NCBI GenBank assembly: GCA_964472905.1
Contig: CAYYMI010000041.1
Span: forward strand, 1-22,030
Direction: 5' to 3'
Origin: Hellea sp964472905
GTDB taxonomy: Bacteria > Pseudomonadota > Alphaproteobacteria > Caulobacterales > Maricaulaceae
DNA: 22,030 nt
In this document: piece by piece, positions 8,245-16,376 of the stretch
Layout: each line of letters opens with the position of its first letter
Numbering within the stretch: the first letter of the stretch is position 1
The notes under the pieces: generated by a model
Database searches by the model: none
Told to the model about the DNA's origin: nothing
The model's input: the letters and a program-made list of their open reading frames with translations, nothing else
Translations under genes and position numbers: made by a program

Positions 8245-9528
8245 ATGAGACGATCTTTGCTATCCAATGGCGCGATTCTGAGTCTTGTTCTCTTGGGAGC
8301 TTGTACAACGATCCCCACACCGCAAAACGGTGACCCTATCGTACAAACAAATCCTATTGCTGACGCTCCCACAAACTCAAATGCCGAAACCAAAGAGCCT
8401 GATGTTATTATTGTGGCTGAGCCTTTGCCCAAGCCGCCTCTTATTGTTGAAATTTTTGCCCCGCCTACACCAACAGCAGAGCCGCCCATTATTGAAATAT
8501 TCGAACAGCCCAAATGGTATGACACGTTGGCCCATTGGCAAAGCGCGGACGTACAGCCTGCTCTGACATCCTTTAAACGCAGTTGTGCAAGTTTTTCCAA
8601 AGCCGACCCGCTCGCCCCGCTTAATCCCAACCTGCCTGAATATGGCCGCTATGATGATTGGCAGCCCGCCTGTGATGAAGCTCTTTTTGTCGGGACGGGT
8701 TCATATGCGGCGCGCAAATTTTTTGAAGACGAGTTTGAACCCACACTCATCAGCACGGCTGAGGGCGAAACGGGGCTTTTGACCGGATATTATGAACCCG
8801 AAATTTCAGTCCGCAAAATACCAGATACCATCTATTCAGAAGCTATCCTCGCCAAGCCAAAAGACGACGCCACGCTTAAGCTCGCTAGAGCCGACATTAC
8901 ACCTTTTTCTTCTCGGGTTATCGCTTACGGAAAACCTATCGATGTTTTCTTCATGCAAGTCCAAGGTTCGGGACGCCTTAAATTTGACGACGGCACCTCT
9001 ATCCGCGCGGCTTATGCGGGCAATAATGGGTTCACCTATAAATCCATCGGGAAAATACTGGTTGACCGCGGGGAAATGACTCTCGAACAAGCCTCTAAGC
9101 AATCCATTAGCGACTGGATGGAGCGGTCGGGGCCAGAGAAAACACGCGCCCTGATGAATGAAAACCCGCGCTATATATTCTTTGCCGAACAAGCCATAGC
9201 CGCAGGGGAAGGCCCGCGCGGCGGGATGCGCGTCCCCCTCACCGATTTTGGATCAATCGCGGTTGATCAACGCTATCACCCTTACGGCAGCCTCGTATGG
9301 CTCGAGACAACTCTTCCTCAATATGGCGGAGATTACCGCGGGCGTGAAACCGGGCTTTTGGTGAGTGTTCAAGATACAGGCAACGCCATACGTGGACCGC
9401 TGCGCGGCGACCTGTTTTTTGGCTCAGGCGATGAAGCAGGTAATAAAGCGGGGGTTATGAAACACCCTGTTAAGTGGACAATCCTTGTGCCCAAAGCCCT
9501 CGCCGCAAAATTGCGCACAACGTCTTAG
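8245..9528 (+). CDS. mltA: Membrane-bound lytic murein transglycosylase A
   Basis: This lipoprotein cleaves the MurNAc-GlcNAc bond of peptidoglycan with formation of anhydro-MurNAc. The signal peptide ends in LVLLGAC with the lipid-bearing cysteine at residue 20. A Pro-rich linker runs to about residue 90. The MltA domain follows (TGYYEPEISVR, MQVQGSGRLKF, AAYAGNNGFTYKSIGK), then the 3D domain with VDQRYHPYGSLVWLET, SVQDTGNAIRGP (Asp377) and RGDLFFGSG (Asp389). These two aspartates lie in the conserved acidic motifs of the active-site region. It is the second gene of the tim44-like/mltA/Smr run, with a 4-base gap to the next start. Confidence 0.95.
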   Translation: MRRSLLSNGAILSLVLLGACTTIPTPQNGDPIVQTNPIADAPTNSNAETKEPDVIIVAEPLPKPPLIVEIFAPPTPTAEPPIIEIFEQPKWYDTLAHWQSADVQPALTSFKRSCASFSKADPLAPLNPNLPEYGRYDDWQPACDEALFVGTGSYAARKFFEDEFEPTLISTAEGETGLLTGYYEPEISVRKIPDTIYSEAILAKPKDDATLKLARADITPFSSRVIAYGKPIDVFFMQVQGSGRLKFDDGTSIRAAYAGNNGFTYKSIGKILVDRGEMTLEQASKQSISDWMERSGPEKTRALMNENPRYIFFAEQAIAAGEGPRGGMRVPLTDFGSIAVDQRYHPYGSLVWLETTLPQYGGDYRGRETGLLVSVQDTGNAIRGPLRGDLFFGSGDEAGNKAGVMKHPVKWTILVPKALAAKLRTTS

Positions 9529-9532
9529 TTTC

Positions 9533-10039
9533 ATGACGGGCCGAAAATTACAGCCTGATGAAAAACAAATTTGGGGGAAGGTCGCCAAGACCGTCTCACC
9601 AAGACGAGCCTTTAAAGGCCCAAAATCAGCCAAAGCCTTACCGCCCAAGGGACCAACAACCCAAGACTTCGCCAATATGCTGCGCTTGCCGCCACTGGAA
9701 AGGCCAAGCCAACGCGGCCTGCCGCAATCGCTAGATGTTAATCAGGATAAAAAGGTGCGCCGCGGACGTGTTGTCATTGACGCCAAAATTGACCTTCATG
9801 ATATGACGCAAAATATGGCCCGCCCTACCCTGCACCGCGCGATCATGCGCGCGTCAAATCGCGGGCATAAATGCGTGTTGGTGGTGACCGGTAAAGGCCT
9901 ACGCGGTGAAGGCGTCTTGCGCCGTAATTTTACGAGCTGGATTGGCGAGTCTGAGATTAGGCCGTTAATCGCCACCTATGCCCAAGCCCATATCAAACAT
10001 GGCGGCAGCGGCGCGTGGTATGTATTTTTAAAAACCTGA
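9533..10039 (+). CDS. Smr domain protein
   Basis: The 168-residue protein has a basic, Pro-rich N-terminal half and a C-terminal Smr (MutS2-like) domain from about residue 80. That domain carries IDLHDMTQ, an LDLHG-type motif, and the glycine loop VVTGKGLRGEGVLRRNF. Smr domains act as nucleases or nucleic-acid binders; stand-alone versions after mltA are common in alphaproteobacteria and their role is unsettled. The ATG at 9533, 4 bases after the mltA stop, is preferred over the internal alternative at 9485. The 3' end overlaps the convergent AT-rich gene by 12 bases. Confidence 0.9.
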   Translation: MTGRKLQPDEKQIWGKVAKTVSPRRAFKGPKSAKALPPKGPTTQDFANMLRLPPLERPSQRGLPQSLDVNQDKKVRRGRVVIDAKIDLHDMTQNMARPTLHRAIMRASNRGHKCVLVVTGKGLRGEGVLRRNFTSWIGESEIRPLIATYAQAHIKHGGSGAWYVFLKT

Positions 10040-10552
10040 AATCTTTTTTCGGTACTCTTCGAAACTATCCCAAATTTCTTCAGTATCATTTCCCCATGTT
10101 TTCAAATAAATAACCTCACCAACATAATAGATGAGTTCTTCTAATGTTTCATCTGGATAAAAGTCAGATAGCACCTTCACCTTAAACTCATGAAAGAAAA
10201 ACATTTTTGACCATGACTGATCTAAAAGCAAAAGCTCGTCTCCGTTCACTGAGTAAAGGGTATAATGAGACATGTGGGTAGATTCTAATTTGAAGAAGTC
10301 TTTAGTTCCATCAGTTCTCTGTAAGGTGATGATAGAATAAGGTTTACGGAATAAATCAAGAAGGCCTATTTTTGCATCATTTTTGTAAATATTCAATTGA
10401 TCTTGGTTTTGTTTTATCTCGTAATTATCACCATGAATCACGACCGAAGAGCTATATAAATCTCCATCATATATTGTTGTTTTAAATATCTGTTGTCGAT
10501 TTTTAATTAATCGAAATCCACGACCACGAAAATTTGTTTTCAAAACATACAT
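10028..10552 (-). CDS. Hypothetical protein, AT-rich orphan
   Basis: A 174-residue soluble protein starting MYVLKTNFRGRGFRLIKNRQ, without signal peptide or membrane segment. It is rich in Tyr, Phe, Lys, Asp and Glu and has an alternating hydrophobic pattern suggesting beta-strands in the first two thirds and an acidic helix at the end (EEIWDSFEEYRKK). The base composition is clearly lower in GC (about one third by eye) than its neighbours, which points to recent acquisition. I do not recognise the family. It lies 17 bases after the membrane protein gene on the same strand and overlaps the Smr gene tail by 12 bases, so it is tightly packed and likely a real gene. Confidence 0.7.
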   Translation of the reverse strand: MYVLKTNFRGRGFRLIKNRQQIFKTTIYDGDLYSSSVVIHGDNYEIKQNQDQLNIYKNDAKIGLLDLFRKPYSIITLQRTDGTKDFFKLESTHMSHYTLYSVNGDELLLLDQSWSKMFFFHEFKVKVLSDFYPDETLEELIYYVGEVIYLKTWGNDTEEIWDSFEEYRKKISGF

Positions 10553-10569
10553 GATAACTCAAATTATTT

Positions 10570-11619
10570 TCACCGCTTAAAATCAGGATCAAAGGCGGGC
10601 GGAAAAATTTTCCAATTTGGCAGAATTTTTAACAGCCATGTCCTTGCGGTATGCCAGCCTGCCCCAAGGAAAATAATCGCGCCGCCCAGCAATAATAAAG
10701 TCATCGCAATCACAGTCCCGAAATTCATACCCGCTCCATCAAAGAGAAAACCCAGCGCGAAGGCGGCATAGCCTAAGGATGACACAATCAAGGCGCGGCG
10801 ATTAATAGCAAGGCCAATCACCGTAATGACTGCGACAATCACCATAACAATGGCCGCATCTCCGTGATTAAGTGAGACCATCGGAATGAGGTTAAATAGC
10901 ATATCTTTCTTAAGCGAGACGGTCTGTAATGCCAGACCGTGAATAATCATCGGCGCAGCCAAAAAGTGCAGCCAGAAGGCATTATCGGCAAAGCGGGTTG
11001 TCCGGTGTAAATCTTTCATATCATACATAATTGCCGCCGCGAAAACAGCGAGGCCGCTAAGGAAAAGAGACAGCCCCCACTGTCCGTCAACAAGGCCCGG
11101 AACAAGTTTATTGATGATCGCAAATACCAGATACAGAGCCGCTATCGCAATGAGCGCGATACAGAACGGCAAACGAATGCGCCAATAATAGACCAGCATA
11201 GCCCCCAGCGTTACCAGCGCTGTGGTTATACCGCTGACATCCCCGATAAGTACGCCAACGCCGCGTTGCGTAAATAAAAGAAAAGCCAAAGCCGTAATCA
11301 ATGCCGGGGCGTGGGCGCGGCGTTTACGGCCAAAATACTCCGCCATAAATCCCATAATAACAGCTGCGCCAATGAAACTAAGCCCGCCGCCAAAAATCGC
11401 GGCAACAGCCGAAAGCCCGAGCGCAAATAACCCGACACCGATGGAAATAAAGACATCAGAGAAACTGCGCAAAAAGCGCATATCATCTTCATTACCAATC
11501 ACGGCAGCCTCTGAGGACGCCTCTGTCGTTGACCGACCCCGCATGGCTTTAGCTTGGTCTTCGGTAATAATTCCGGCGTCTAAGGCCTTGGTAATCTGCT
11601 CAGGTGTCATATCGCTCAT
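10570..11619 (-). CDS. Polytopic membrane protein (DUF2157/DUF4401-like)
   Basis: The 349-residue product opens with a short soluble helix (MTPEQITKALDAGIITEDQAKAM), resembling the SHOCT-like or DUF2157-type leading segment. About nine to eleven hydrophobic spans follow to the end, with basic loops such as GRKRRAHAP. This architecture matches uncharacterised DUF2157/DUF4401-like membrane proteins; no catalytic motif is visible. It is upstream of the AT-rich orphan gene on the minus strand and divergent from the lipoprotein at 11765. The call is by architecture rather than a diagnostic motif. Confidence 0.72.
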   Translation of the reverse strand: MSDMTPEQITKALDAGIITEDQAKAMRGRSTTEASSEAAVIGNEDDMRFLRSFSDVFISIGVGLFALGLSAVAAIFGGGLSFIGAAVIMGFMAEYFGRKRRAHAPALITALAFLLFTQRGVGVLIGDVSGITTALVTLGAMLVYYWRIRLPFCIALIAIAALYLVFAIINKLVPGLVDGQWGLSLFLSGLAVFAAAIMYDMKDLHRTTRFADNAFWLHFLAAPMIIHGLALQTVSLKKDMLFNLIPMVSLNHGDAAIVMVIVAVITVIGLAINRRALIVSSLGYAAFALGFLFDGAGMNFGTVIAMTLLLLGGAIIFLGAGWHTARTWLLKILPNWKIFPPAFDPDFKR

Positions 11620-11764
11620 AAGGGAAGACTAAACTTTCAAACGATAACTCACAAGACTATTAGCGGCATAGATGCATCCAAATGTTTCTTATCATTTGAC
11701 TTTTCGAACTATATTCGGAAAGTGATGTGGCAGGCCAAAAGGCGTATTAAGGGACATAAAGATT

Positions 11765-13465
11765 ATGAAACGAATGTTCAAAATTTTAGCCTTTATAATA
11801 GTTGGTCTTATTGGGTTGGCAGTCTTAAAAAGCTGCGATTTTGGCCCTCCGTCTCCTCGCCCTGACTTAGATCTTCCACTCGCCCCTCAAATGGTTGACC
11901 CAAGCTCCGCCCCCTTGGACATGAATGTTCAAGCCGTTAACCCGATGGCAGCACAAGGAGTCAATCCCGTTCCTCACGGAGATGCCGCTCAGCAAGATTC
12001 AACCCCTCTGCCTGGCCCTTTGGATAAAACACGGCGCCTGAGCCCTGATGAAATTGATTATCTTTTTCTGGGCCCGGGTCATTTTGGAGCTTTTACATCC
12101 AGTGAATATCCGGATGGACGGCGCGTTTTGTGGAGTAATGGCGTCAACGGCGTTTTTAAAATCGACTATGAAACTTATGAGTTGATCGATCAACTCAAGT
12201 CAGATGTTGCCGATAAATGGAATGAGGACTGGGCCGATAAAATGATTTCAAAGCTGGATAAAAATAACGGCGCTAGCGCGATGGTTACGGCTGTTAAATC
12301 AATGCTGCCTCTTAAATCTCTTTCAGGCGTTTATACAGTTGTCGGCGCCAATGATTGGTTTTATCTTGCCCGTAAGGACGGCTCCGTTGTCGCTTACGGC
12401 GATGAAATCACAGGGGATGCAGGCTCTAAAATTGTCGAAAAAGCCGTTTTCCAATTACCTCCCGATATAGCTGGCGCCAGTGTAGGCATGAATATGACCT
12501 ATGATGGCTGGATTATCTTTCCGATGGAAAACGGAACCTTGGTAGCTGTTTCGCCAGACTTGACGCAATATCGTTCTGTCAAACTCAAACATTCAGATGT
12601 GGAAGATACAGAAACTCGCGGTGTCGGATATGGCTGGGTTCGAAATTCCATTGCTATTGACGAAAATGGCGGCATTTATGTCGCCTCGCGTAACCATATG
12701 CACAAAGTCGTTTGGACAGGCGATGAGCTTTCAATCGACCCTGCTCAAGGCGCTTGGACAGCAAAATACCGCAATGGCCTAGGTGAAGGAACGGGCGCGA
12801 CACCGAGCCTGATGGGGTTTGGTGATGAGGATAAATTTGTCGTTTTAACTGATGGTGATATCCGCATGAATGTTGTTCTTATGTGGCGTGACGACATCCC
12901 AGAAGATTGGAACCAACTCGAAGGCGCGCCTTCGCGCAGAATAGCCGGACAAGCTCCAGCCGATATGGGCGAGCTTAAAGTTACCGAAATTCAGTCCGAA
13001 CAAACGGTCATTGTGGCGGGTTATGGGGCTTTGGTTGTCAATAATACCCCGCGTAATACGCCGTTCTTTCTCCCTAAGGAGGGCGTTGGCCGCGGCGCGG
13101 CAATTGGCCCTTTGGGAAACAATCCGAAGTTCCAACCTTACGGCGTCCAAAAATTTGAATGGAACCCCAATTTAAAACGCTTCGAAACAGCCTGGGTTAA
13201 TGAAACGATCAGCTCGCCCAATGGCGTGCCCTGGGTCTCCACAGGGTCAGGCCAGGTTTATTTCATCGGGGCACGTAATAATGAGTGGACACTAGAAGCC
13301 GTCAACTGGCTTACAGGCGAACCTACATTTCATTATATTATGGGCGGTCAAAAATATAATAATATGTTCTCAGGACCAACAATTGATGAAAAAGGGCGAG
13401 TATTTGTCGGCGCCTATTATGGCCGGTTACGGATAAATCCTAAAAATTTATCCGCTACGCCTTAA
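11765..13465 (+). CDS. Predicted lipoprotein with beta-propeller-like repeats
   Basis: The 566-residue product has an N-terminal hydrophobic segment ending in LAVLKSC (cysteine at residue 24), a plausible lipobox, then a Pro/Asp-rich linker to about residue 90. The body shows repeated strand-turn blocks typical of PQQ/strictosidine-synthase-type propellers: GWIIFPMENGTLVAVSPD, IAIDENGGIYVASRNHMHKV, DKFVVLTDGD and IDEKGRVFVGAYYGRLRI. No catalytic signature is evident, so the role is unknown; envelope location is inferred. The 3' end overlaps cmk by 11 bases, convergently. Confidence 0.78.
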   Translation: MKRMFKILAFIIVGLIGLAVLKSCDFGPPSPRPDLDLPLAPQMVDPSSAPLDMNVQAVNPMAAQGVNPVPHGDAAQQDSTPLPGPLDKTRRLSPDEIDYLFLGPGHFGAFTSSEYPDGRRVLWSNGVNGVFKIDYETYELIDQLKSDVADKWNEDWADKMISKLDKNNGASAMVTAVKSMLPLKSLSGVYTVVGANDWFYLARKDGSVVAYGDEITGDAGSKIVEKAVFQLPPDIAGASVGMNMTYDGWIIFPMENGTLVAVSPDLTQYRSVKLKHSDVEDTETRGVGYGWVRNSIAIDENGGIYVASRNHMHKVVWTGDELSIDPAQGAWTAKYRNGLGEGTGATPSLMGFGDEDKFVVLTDGDIRMNVVLMWRDDIPEDWNQLEGAPSRRIAGQAPADMGELKVTEIQSEQTVIVAGYGALVVNNTPRNTPFFLPKEGVGRGAAIGPLGNNPKFQPYGVQKFEWNPNLKRFETAWVNETISSPNGVPWVSTGSGQVYFIGARNNEWTLEAVNWLTGEPTFHYIMGGQKYNNMFSGPTIDEKGRVFVGAYYGRLRINPKNLSATP

Positions 13466-14084
13466 TCGCTAATATCCCATCGACAATTTCAACGGCTAAG
13501 TCAAAGACTGCCTCTCTCCCTAAATGCGTCGTATCAATCAAATGCGCGTCATCTGCTGGTTTTAAAGGCGCTTCTTTTCTTGTTTTATCGCGCGTGTCGC
13601 GTTCGGTTAATTGTGTCAGAACAGTCTCAAGACTTATATCTTCGCCATAACCTGTGAGTTCCAGATGTCGGCGGCGGGCGCGTTCTTCGGGCGCCGCATC
13701 AATATAGAGTTTGACATCAGCATCAGGACAAATGACTGTCCCTATATCACGGCCATCCAAGACCGCGCCAGCTTTCGCAAAATCACGTTGAAACTGGAAC
13801 AACGCAGCGCGTACCTCGGGATGAACAGCCACTTTAGACGCCGCTACCGCGACATCGCCGCTTTTTAAAATAGGGTCGGATAAAATCTTAACATCAAGAG
13901 CCTTGGCCGCTAAAGCGGCCTTATTCGCATCAGATGGATCATCGCCGGTTGTCATGACCGCATGACCCACAGCGCGGTAAAGCTTTCCTGTATCTAAATA
14001 GGGTAATACATAGTGATCAGCGAGGCGCTTACCGAGTGTTCCTTTACCGCTGGCAAAGGTGCCATCTATGGCAATAACCGTCAT
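13455..14084 (-). CDS. cmk: Cytidylate kinase
   Basis: This enzyme phosphorylates CMP and dCMP with ATP in pyrimidine nucleotide metabolism. The 209-residue protein starts IAIDGTFASGKGT, the P-loop (8-16), followed by LPYLDTGKLYRAV, the substrate-binding segment. It also has VLDGRDIGTVICPDADVKLYIDA and RARRRHLELTG in the NMP-binding and lid regions. Pro is more usual than Thr at the second P-loop position (GPxASGKGT), a tolerated variation. The start overlaps the aroA stop as ATGA (14081-14084), so translation is likely coupled. aroA-cmk is a widespread pairing. Confidence 0.96.
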   Translation of the reverse strand: MTVIAIDGTFASGKGTLGKRLADHYVLPYLDTGKLYRAVGHAVMTTGDDPSDANKAALAAKALDVKILSDPILKSGDVAVAASKVAVHPEVRAALFQFQRDFAKAGAVLDGRDIGTVICPDADVKLYIDAAPEERARRRHLELTGYGEDISLETVLTQLTERDTRDKTRKEAPLKPADDAHLIDTTHLGREAVFDLAVEIVDGILAIKA

Positions 14085-15388
14085 GTAATTTTGGCTCCTA
14101 GTCCCTTCATCAGATCAAAGAATGTCGGGAAACTTGTTGCGATCATCGCGCTATCATCAATTACGACAGTAGCATCAGCCTGAAGGCCCAGAATAAGCGC
14201 GCTCATCGCGATGCGGTGGTCATGATGAGTTGTCACGACCCCGCCCCCTGCGACGCTGCCGCCTTTAACGGCAAAGCCGTCTTCGAATTCAGTTGTCTCA
14301 ACACCGTTCTCTTTCAAGAGAGCTACAGTTGCGCTGATACGGTCGCTTTCTTTGACGCGCATTTCGGCAATGCCGCGCATCGTTGTTGTGCCGAACGCAT
14401 AAGCAGCCGCAATGGCGAGAACGGGATATTCGTCTATCATTGACGGAGCGCGTTCAGGCGGAACCGTCACGCCGTGGAGTTTTGAGTATTTGACTTGAAT
14501 ATCGGCAATCACTTCTCCCCCTGATGTTCTAAAATTGTCAGATCGCAGATAAGCGCCCATTTCCGTTAATGTTTCAAATAAACCAACACGCGTTGGGTTC
14601 ATCATCACATTTTCAATCGTGACATCAGAGCCAGGCGTAATAAGCGCAGCCACAATAGGGAAAGCTGCGGAGGACGGATCACCGGGAACTGTCACATCTG
14701 TCGCTTTGAGCGTCACAGGTCCTTTGACGCTGACCTTTTGACCGCGGCCAATAGGTTTGACTGTCACCTCTGCCCCGAAAGCTTTGAGCATATTTTCAGT
14801 ATGATCGCGTGACAAAGTTGGTTCTGTGACCGTCGTGACGCCTTTGCTGCCCAGACCCGCCAATAAAATAGCGGACTTAACCTGCGCGCTCGCATGGGGA
14901 GGCGTGTAGTCTATGGGAGATAAATGCCCATCAGATCTCAGGACAACAGGTAGCCGCCCTCCGTCTTGAGCCTCATAGCTTATACCCATATCCGAAAGTG
15001 GGTTTAAAACACGTCCCATAGGGCGCACAGATAAAGACGCATCACCCGTAAATTTTGCCGTTAGAGCAAATCCGGACGCCGCGCCCATAATCAGGCGCAC
15101 ACCCGTTCCGGCATTGCCGCAATCCACATCGGTCTTAGGTGTTGAAAACCCAGCCTCCCCGCACCCTGTCACTTTCCAGCGGCCATCTTTTTGTTTTTCG
15201 ACGCTCGCGCCAAAGCTTCGCATAGCTCCAGCCGTAGACAAAATATCCGCCCCTTCGAGCAGTCCCGTGATGATCGTTTCACCCGCAGCTAAGGCCCCGA
15301 AAATTAGCGCCCTGTGTGAAATAGACTTATCGCCAGGGGCTTTGACGGTGCCCATTAAGGCCGGGCTTCGCTGTGAGCTGGCAGTCAT
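14081..15388 (-). CDS. aroA: 3-phosphoshikimate 1-carboxyvinyltransferase (EPSP synthase)
   Basis: This is the sixth step of the shikimate pathway, joining PEP to shikimate-3-phosphate. The 435-residue product has PGDKSISHRALIFGALA, GNAGTGVRLIMG (91-102), GDASLSVRPMGRVL, SAQVKSA, RDHTENM and MNPTRVG. The SAQxK, RDHTE and NxTR wording marks a class II (CP4-like) enzyme. At the position where CP4 carries the resistance-associated alanine (NAATG), this protein has glycine (Gly94, NAGTG). The ATG at 15388 with AAAGGG about 8 bases upstream is preferred over a GTG at 15421 that adds 11 residues. cmk follows with a 4-base overlap. Confidence 0.96.
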   Translation of the reverse strand: MTASSQRSPALMGTVKAPGDKSISHRALIFGALAAGETIITGLLEGADILSTAGAMRSFGASVEKQKDGRWKVTGCGEAGFSTPKTDVDCGNAGTGVRLIMGAASGFALTAKFTGDASLSVRPMGRVLNPLSDMGISYEAQDGGRLPVVLRSDGHLSPIDYTPPHASAQVKSAILLAGLGSKGVTTVTEPTLSRDHTENMLKAFGAEVTVKPIGRGQKVSVKGPVTLKATDVTVPGDPSSAAFPIVAALITPGSDVTIENVMMNPTRVGLFETLTEMGAYLRSDNFRTSGGEVIADIQVKYSKLHGVTVPPERAPSMIDEYPVLAIAAAYAFGTTTMRGIAEMRVKESDRISATVALLKENGVETTEFEDGFAVKGGSVAGGGVVTTHHDHRIAMSALILGLQADATVVIDDSAMIATSFPTFFDLMKGLGAKIT

Positions 15389-15530
15389 CCTATGCCCTTT
15401 GAATCGCTTTGCTGTTGACACAATGCCCCCAGTCGGTAAGAGGCGCTTTTAGCGCCCCATTCACATAGCGCAAGTGACAGTTACTACGCCGCAGTGAAAT
15501 TAAATGTGGGGCGAATAAATGAGGAAAGAC

Positions 15531-15974
15531 ATGGCTAAGGCAGAACTTGGTGAAAAGCGGGTATGTCCCGAATGTGAAGCAAAATTTTATGATCTGGGGA
15601 AAAATCCGGCAACATGCCCGATGTGTCAGCATAGCTTTGACCCGGCTGAATTAGAGCCCAAGCCGATCCTGCCCCTTGCGCCATTAGAGCCTGAAAAAAA
15701 TGATACTGAAGACGAGGACGGCGAAGCAAAGCCTGAAGTCGATGAGGAAGATGGTGATGAAGAGGAAGAAGCCGCCAAAGAACTCGAACTCGATGGCGAT
15801 GACTCTGCATTTGTGGGCGGATCTGATGATGATAAAGATGCCCCTGAGTTTGACGGTTTCTCAACCGATGAAGATCAAGATGAAGACGCCGCTTTAGTCA
15901 CTGATGACGACGAAAACGTCATGCCACCTCCAGATGATGGTGAAGATGATGATGTCGAAGAGGTCGAAATCTAA
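15531..15974 (+). CDS. FYDLN acid domain protein (TIGR02300 family)
   Basis: The 147-residue product starts with a zinc ribbon: CPEC (Cys12, Cys15), the diagnostic AKFYDLGKNPATC and CPMC (Cys29, Cys32). The C-terminal two thirds are overwhelmingly Asp and Glu. This is the alphaproteobacterial FYDLN_acid family, of unknown function; the acidic tail suggests binding to basic protein or nucleic-acid-binding partners. The ATG at 15531 has GAGGAAA 3-9 bases upstream; an in-frame ATG at 15519 lacks this. It is divergent from aroA and immediately upstream of tRNA-Ala. Confidence 0.92.
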   Translation: MAKAELGEKRVCPECEAKFYDLGKNPATCPMCQHSFDPAELEPKPILPLAPLEPEKNDTEDEDGEAKPEVDEEDGDEEEEAAKELELDGDDSAFVGGSDDDKDAPEFDGFSTDEDQDEDAALVTDDDENVMPPPDDGEDDDVEEVEI

Positions 15975-16001
15975 ACTGCTTTGATCTTATCTTGACCAGC
16001 G

Positions 16002-16023
16002 CGCTGTAACCTGTTTTACAGCG
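16002..16023 (+). terminator. Hairpin between the FYDLN gene and tRNA-Ala
   Basis: CGCTGTAA (16002-16009) and TTACAGCG (16016-16023) form a perfect 8-bp stem with a 6-base loop, 28 bases after the stop codon. The following TTCACCTTTT is a poor T tract. It could be a weak terminator or part of the tRNA leader. Confidence 0.4.
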
Positions 16024-16035
16024 TTCACCTTTTAA

Positions 16036-16111
16036 GGGGCCTTAGCTCAGCTGGTAGAGCGCTTCGCTGGCAGCGAAGAGGTCAGGGGTTCGACTCCCCT
16101 AGGCTCCACCA
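16036..16111 (+). tRNA. tRNA-Ala (anticodon GGC)
   Basis: A 76-base cloverleaf is visible. The acceptor GGGGCCT (16036-16042) pairs with AGGCTCC (16101-16107) with one G-U. The D arm is GCTCAGCTGGTAGAGC. The anticodon stem CTTCG/CGAAG holds the loop CTGGCAG with anticodon GGC. The T arm AGGGGTTCGACTCCCCT carries the GTTCGA loop. The discriminator is A and CCA is encoded. It reads GCC/GCU alanine codons. The AT-rich island begins right after the CCA, so its 3' end is the probable integration site. Confidence 0.96.
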
Positions 16112-16376
16112 ATAGATCATATATATTATAATAAAAACAATGACTTATAATTTTTTTTGGTTAATAGCCCCACAATATGCCCCACGAATAGCAGTGTAAT
16201 GCGGGGTAAGTTGATATGTTTAGGAGGCAGTTAGAATTAGATAGATTTGAGCCGCGCTAATTTGTGAAAGTACAAATGGAGTCCAAAGTAGAATCAAAAA
16301 AAGAACATATTTCTAAATGTTGTTTATAACAAATTTTATCCTTGCCTTGCGAGCCGAACCTTGATTCGTAAGCCTT
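16112..16376. other. AT-rich island junction with paired GCCCCAC repeats
   Basis: This 265-base gene-free stretch starts at the tRNA CCA. The first 50 bases are almost pure A/T (16112-16158). Two direct copies of GCCCCAC follow at 16167-16173 and 16179-16185, spaced 12 bases start to start, about one helical turn, as expected for integrase arm sites. The remainder is AT-rich leader of the glycosylase-like gene with no convincing promoter or ORF. A second copy of the tRNA 3' end, the expected other attachment site, is not present in the window. Confidence 0.5.

Noticed and set aside
15535..15864. Minus-strand frame with His/Arg/Leu repeats opposite the FYDLN gene
   Set aside because: It is the complement of the acidic Asp/Glu tail, not an independent gene.
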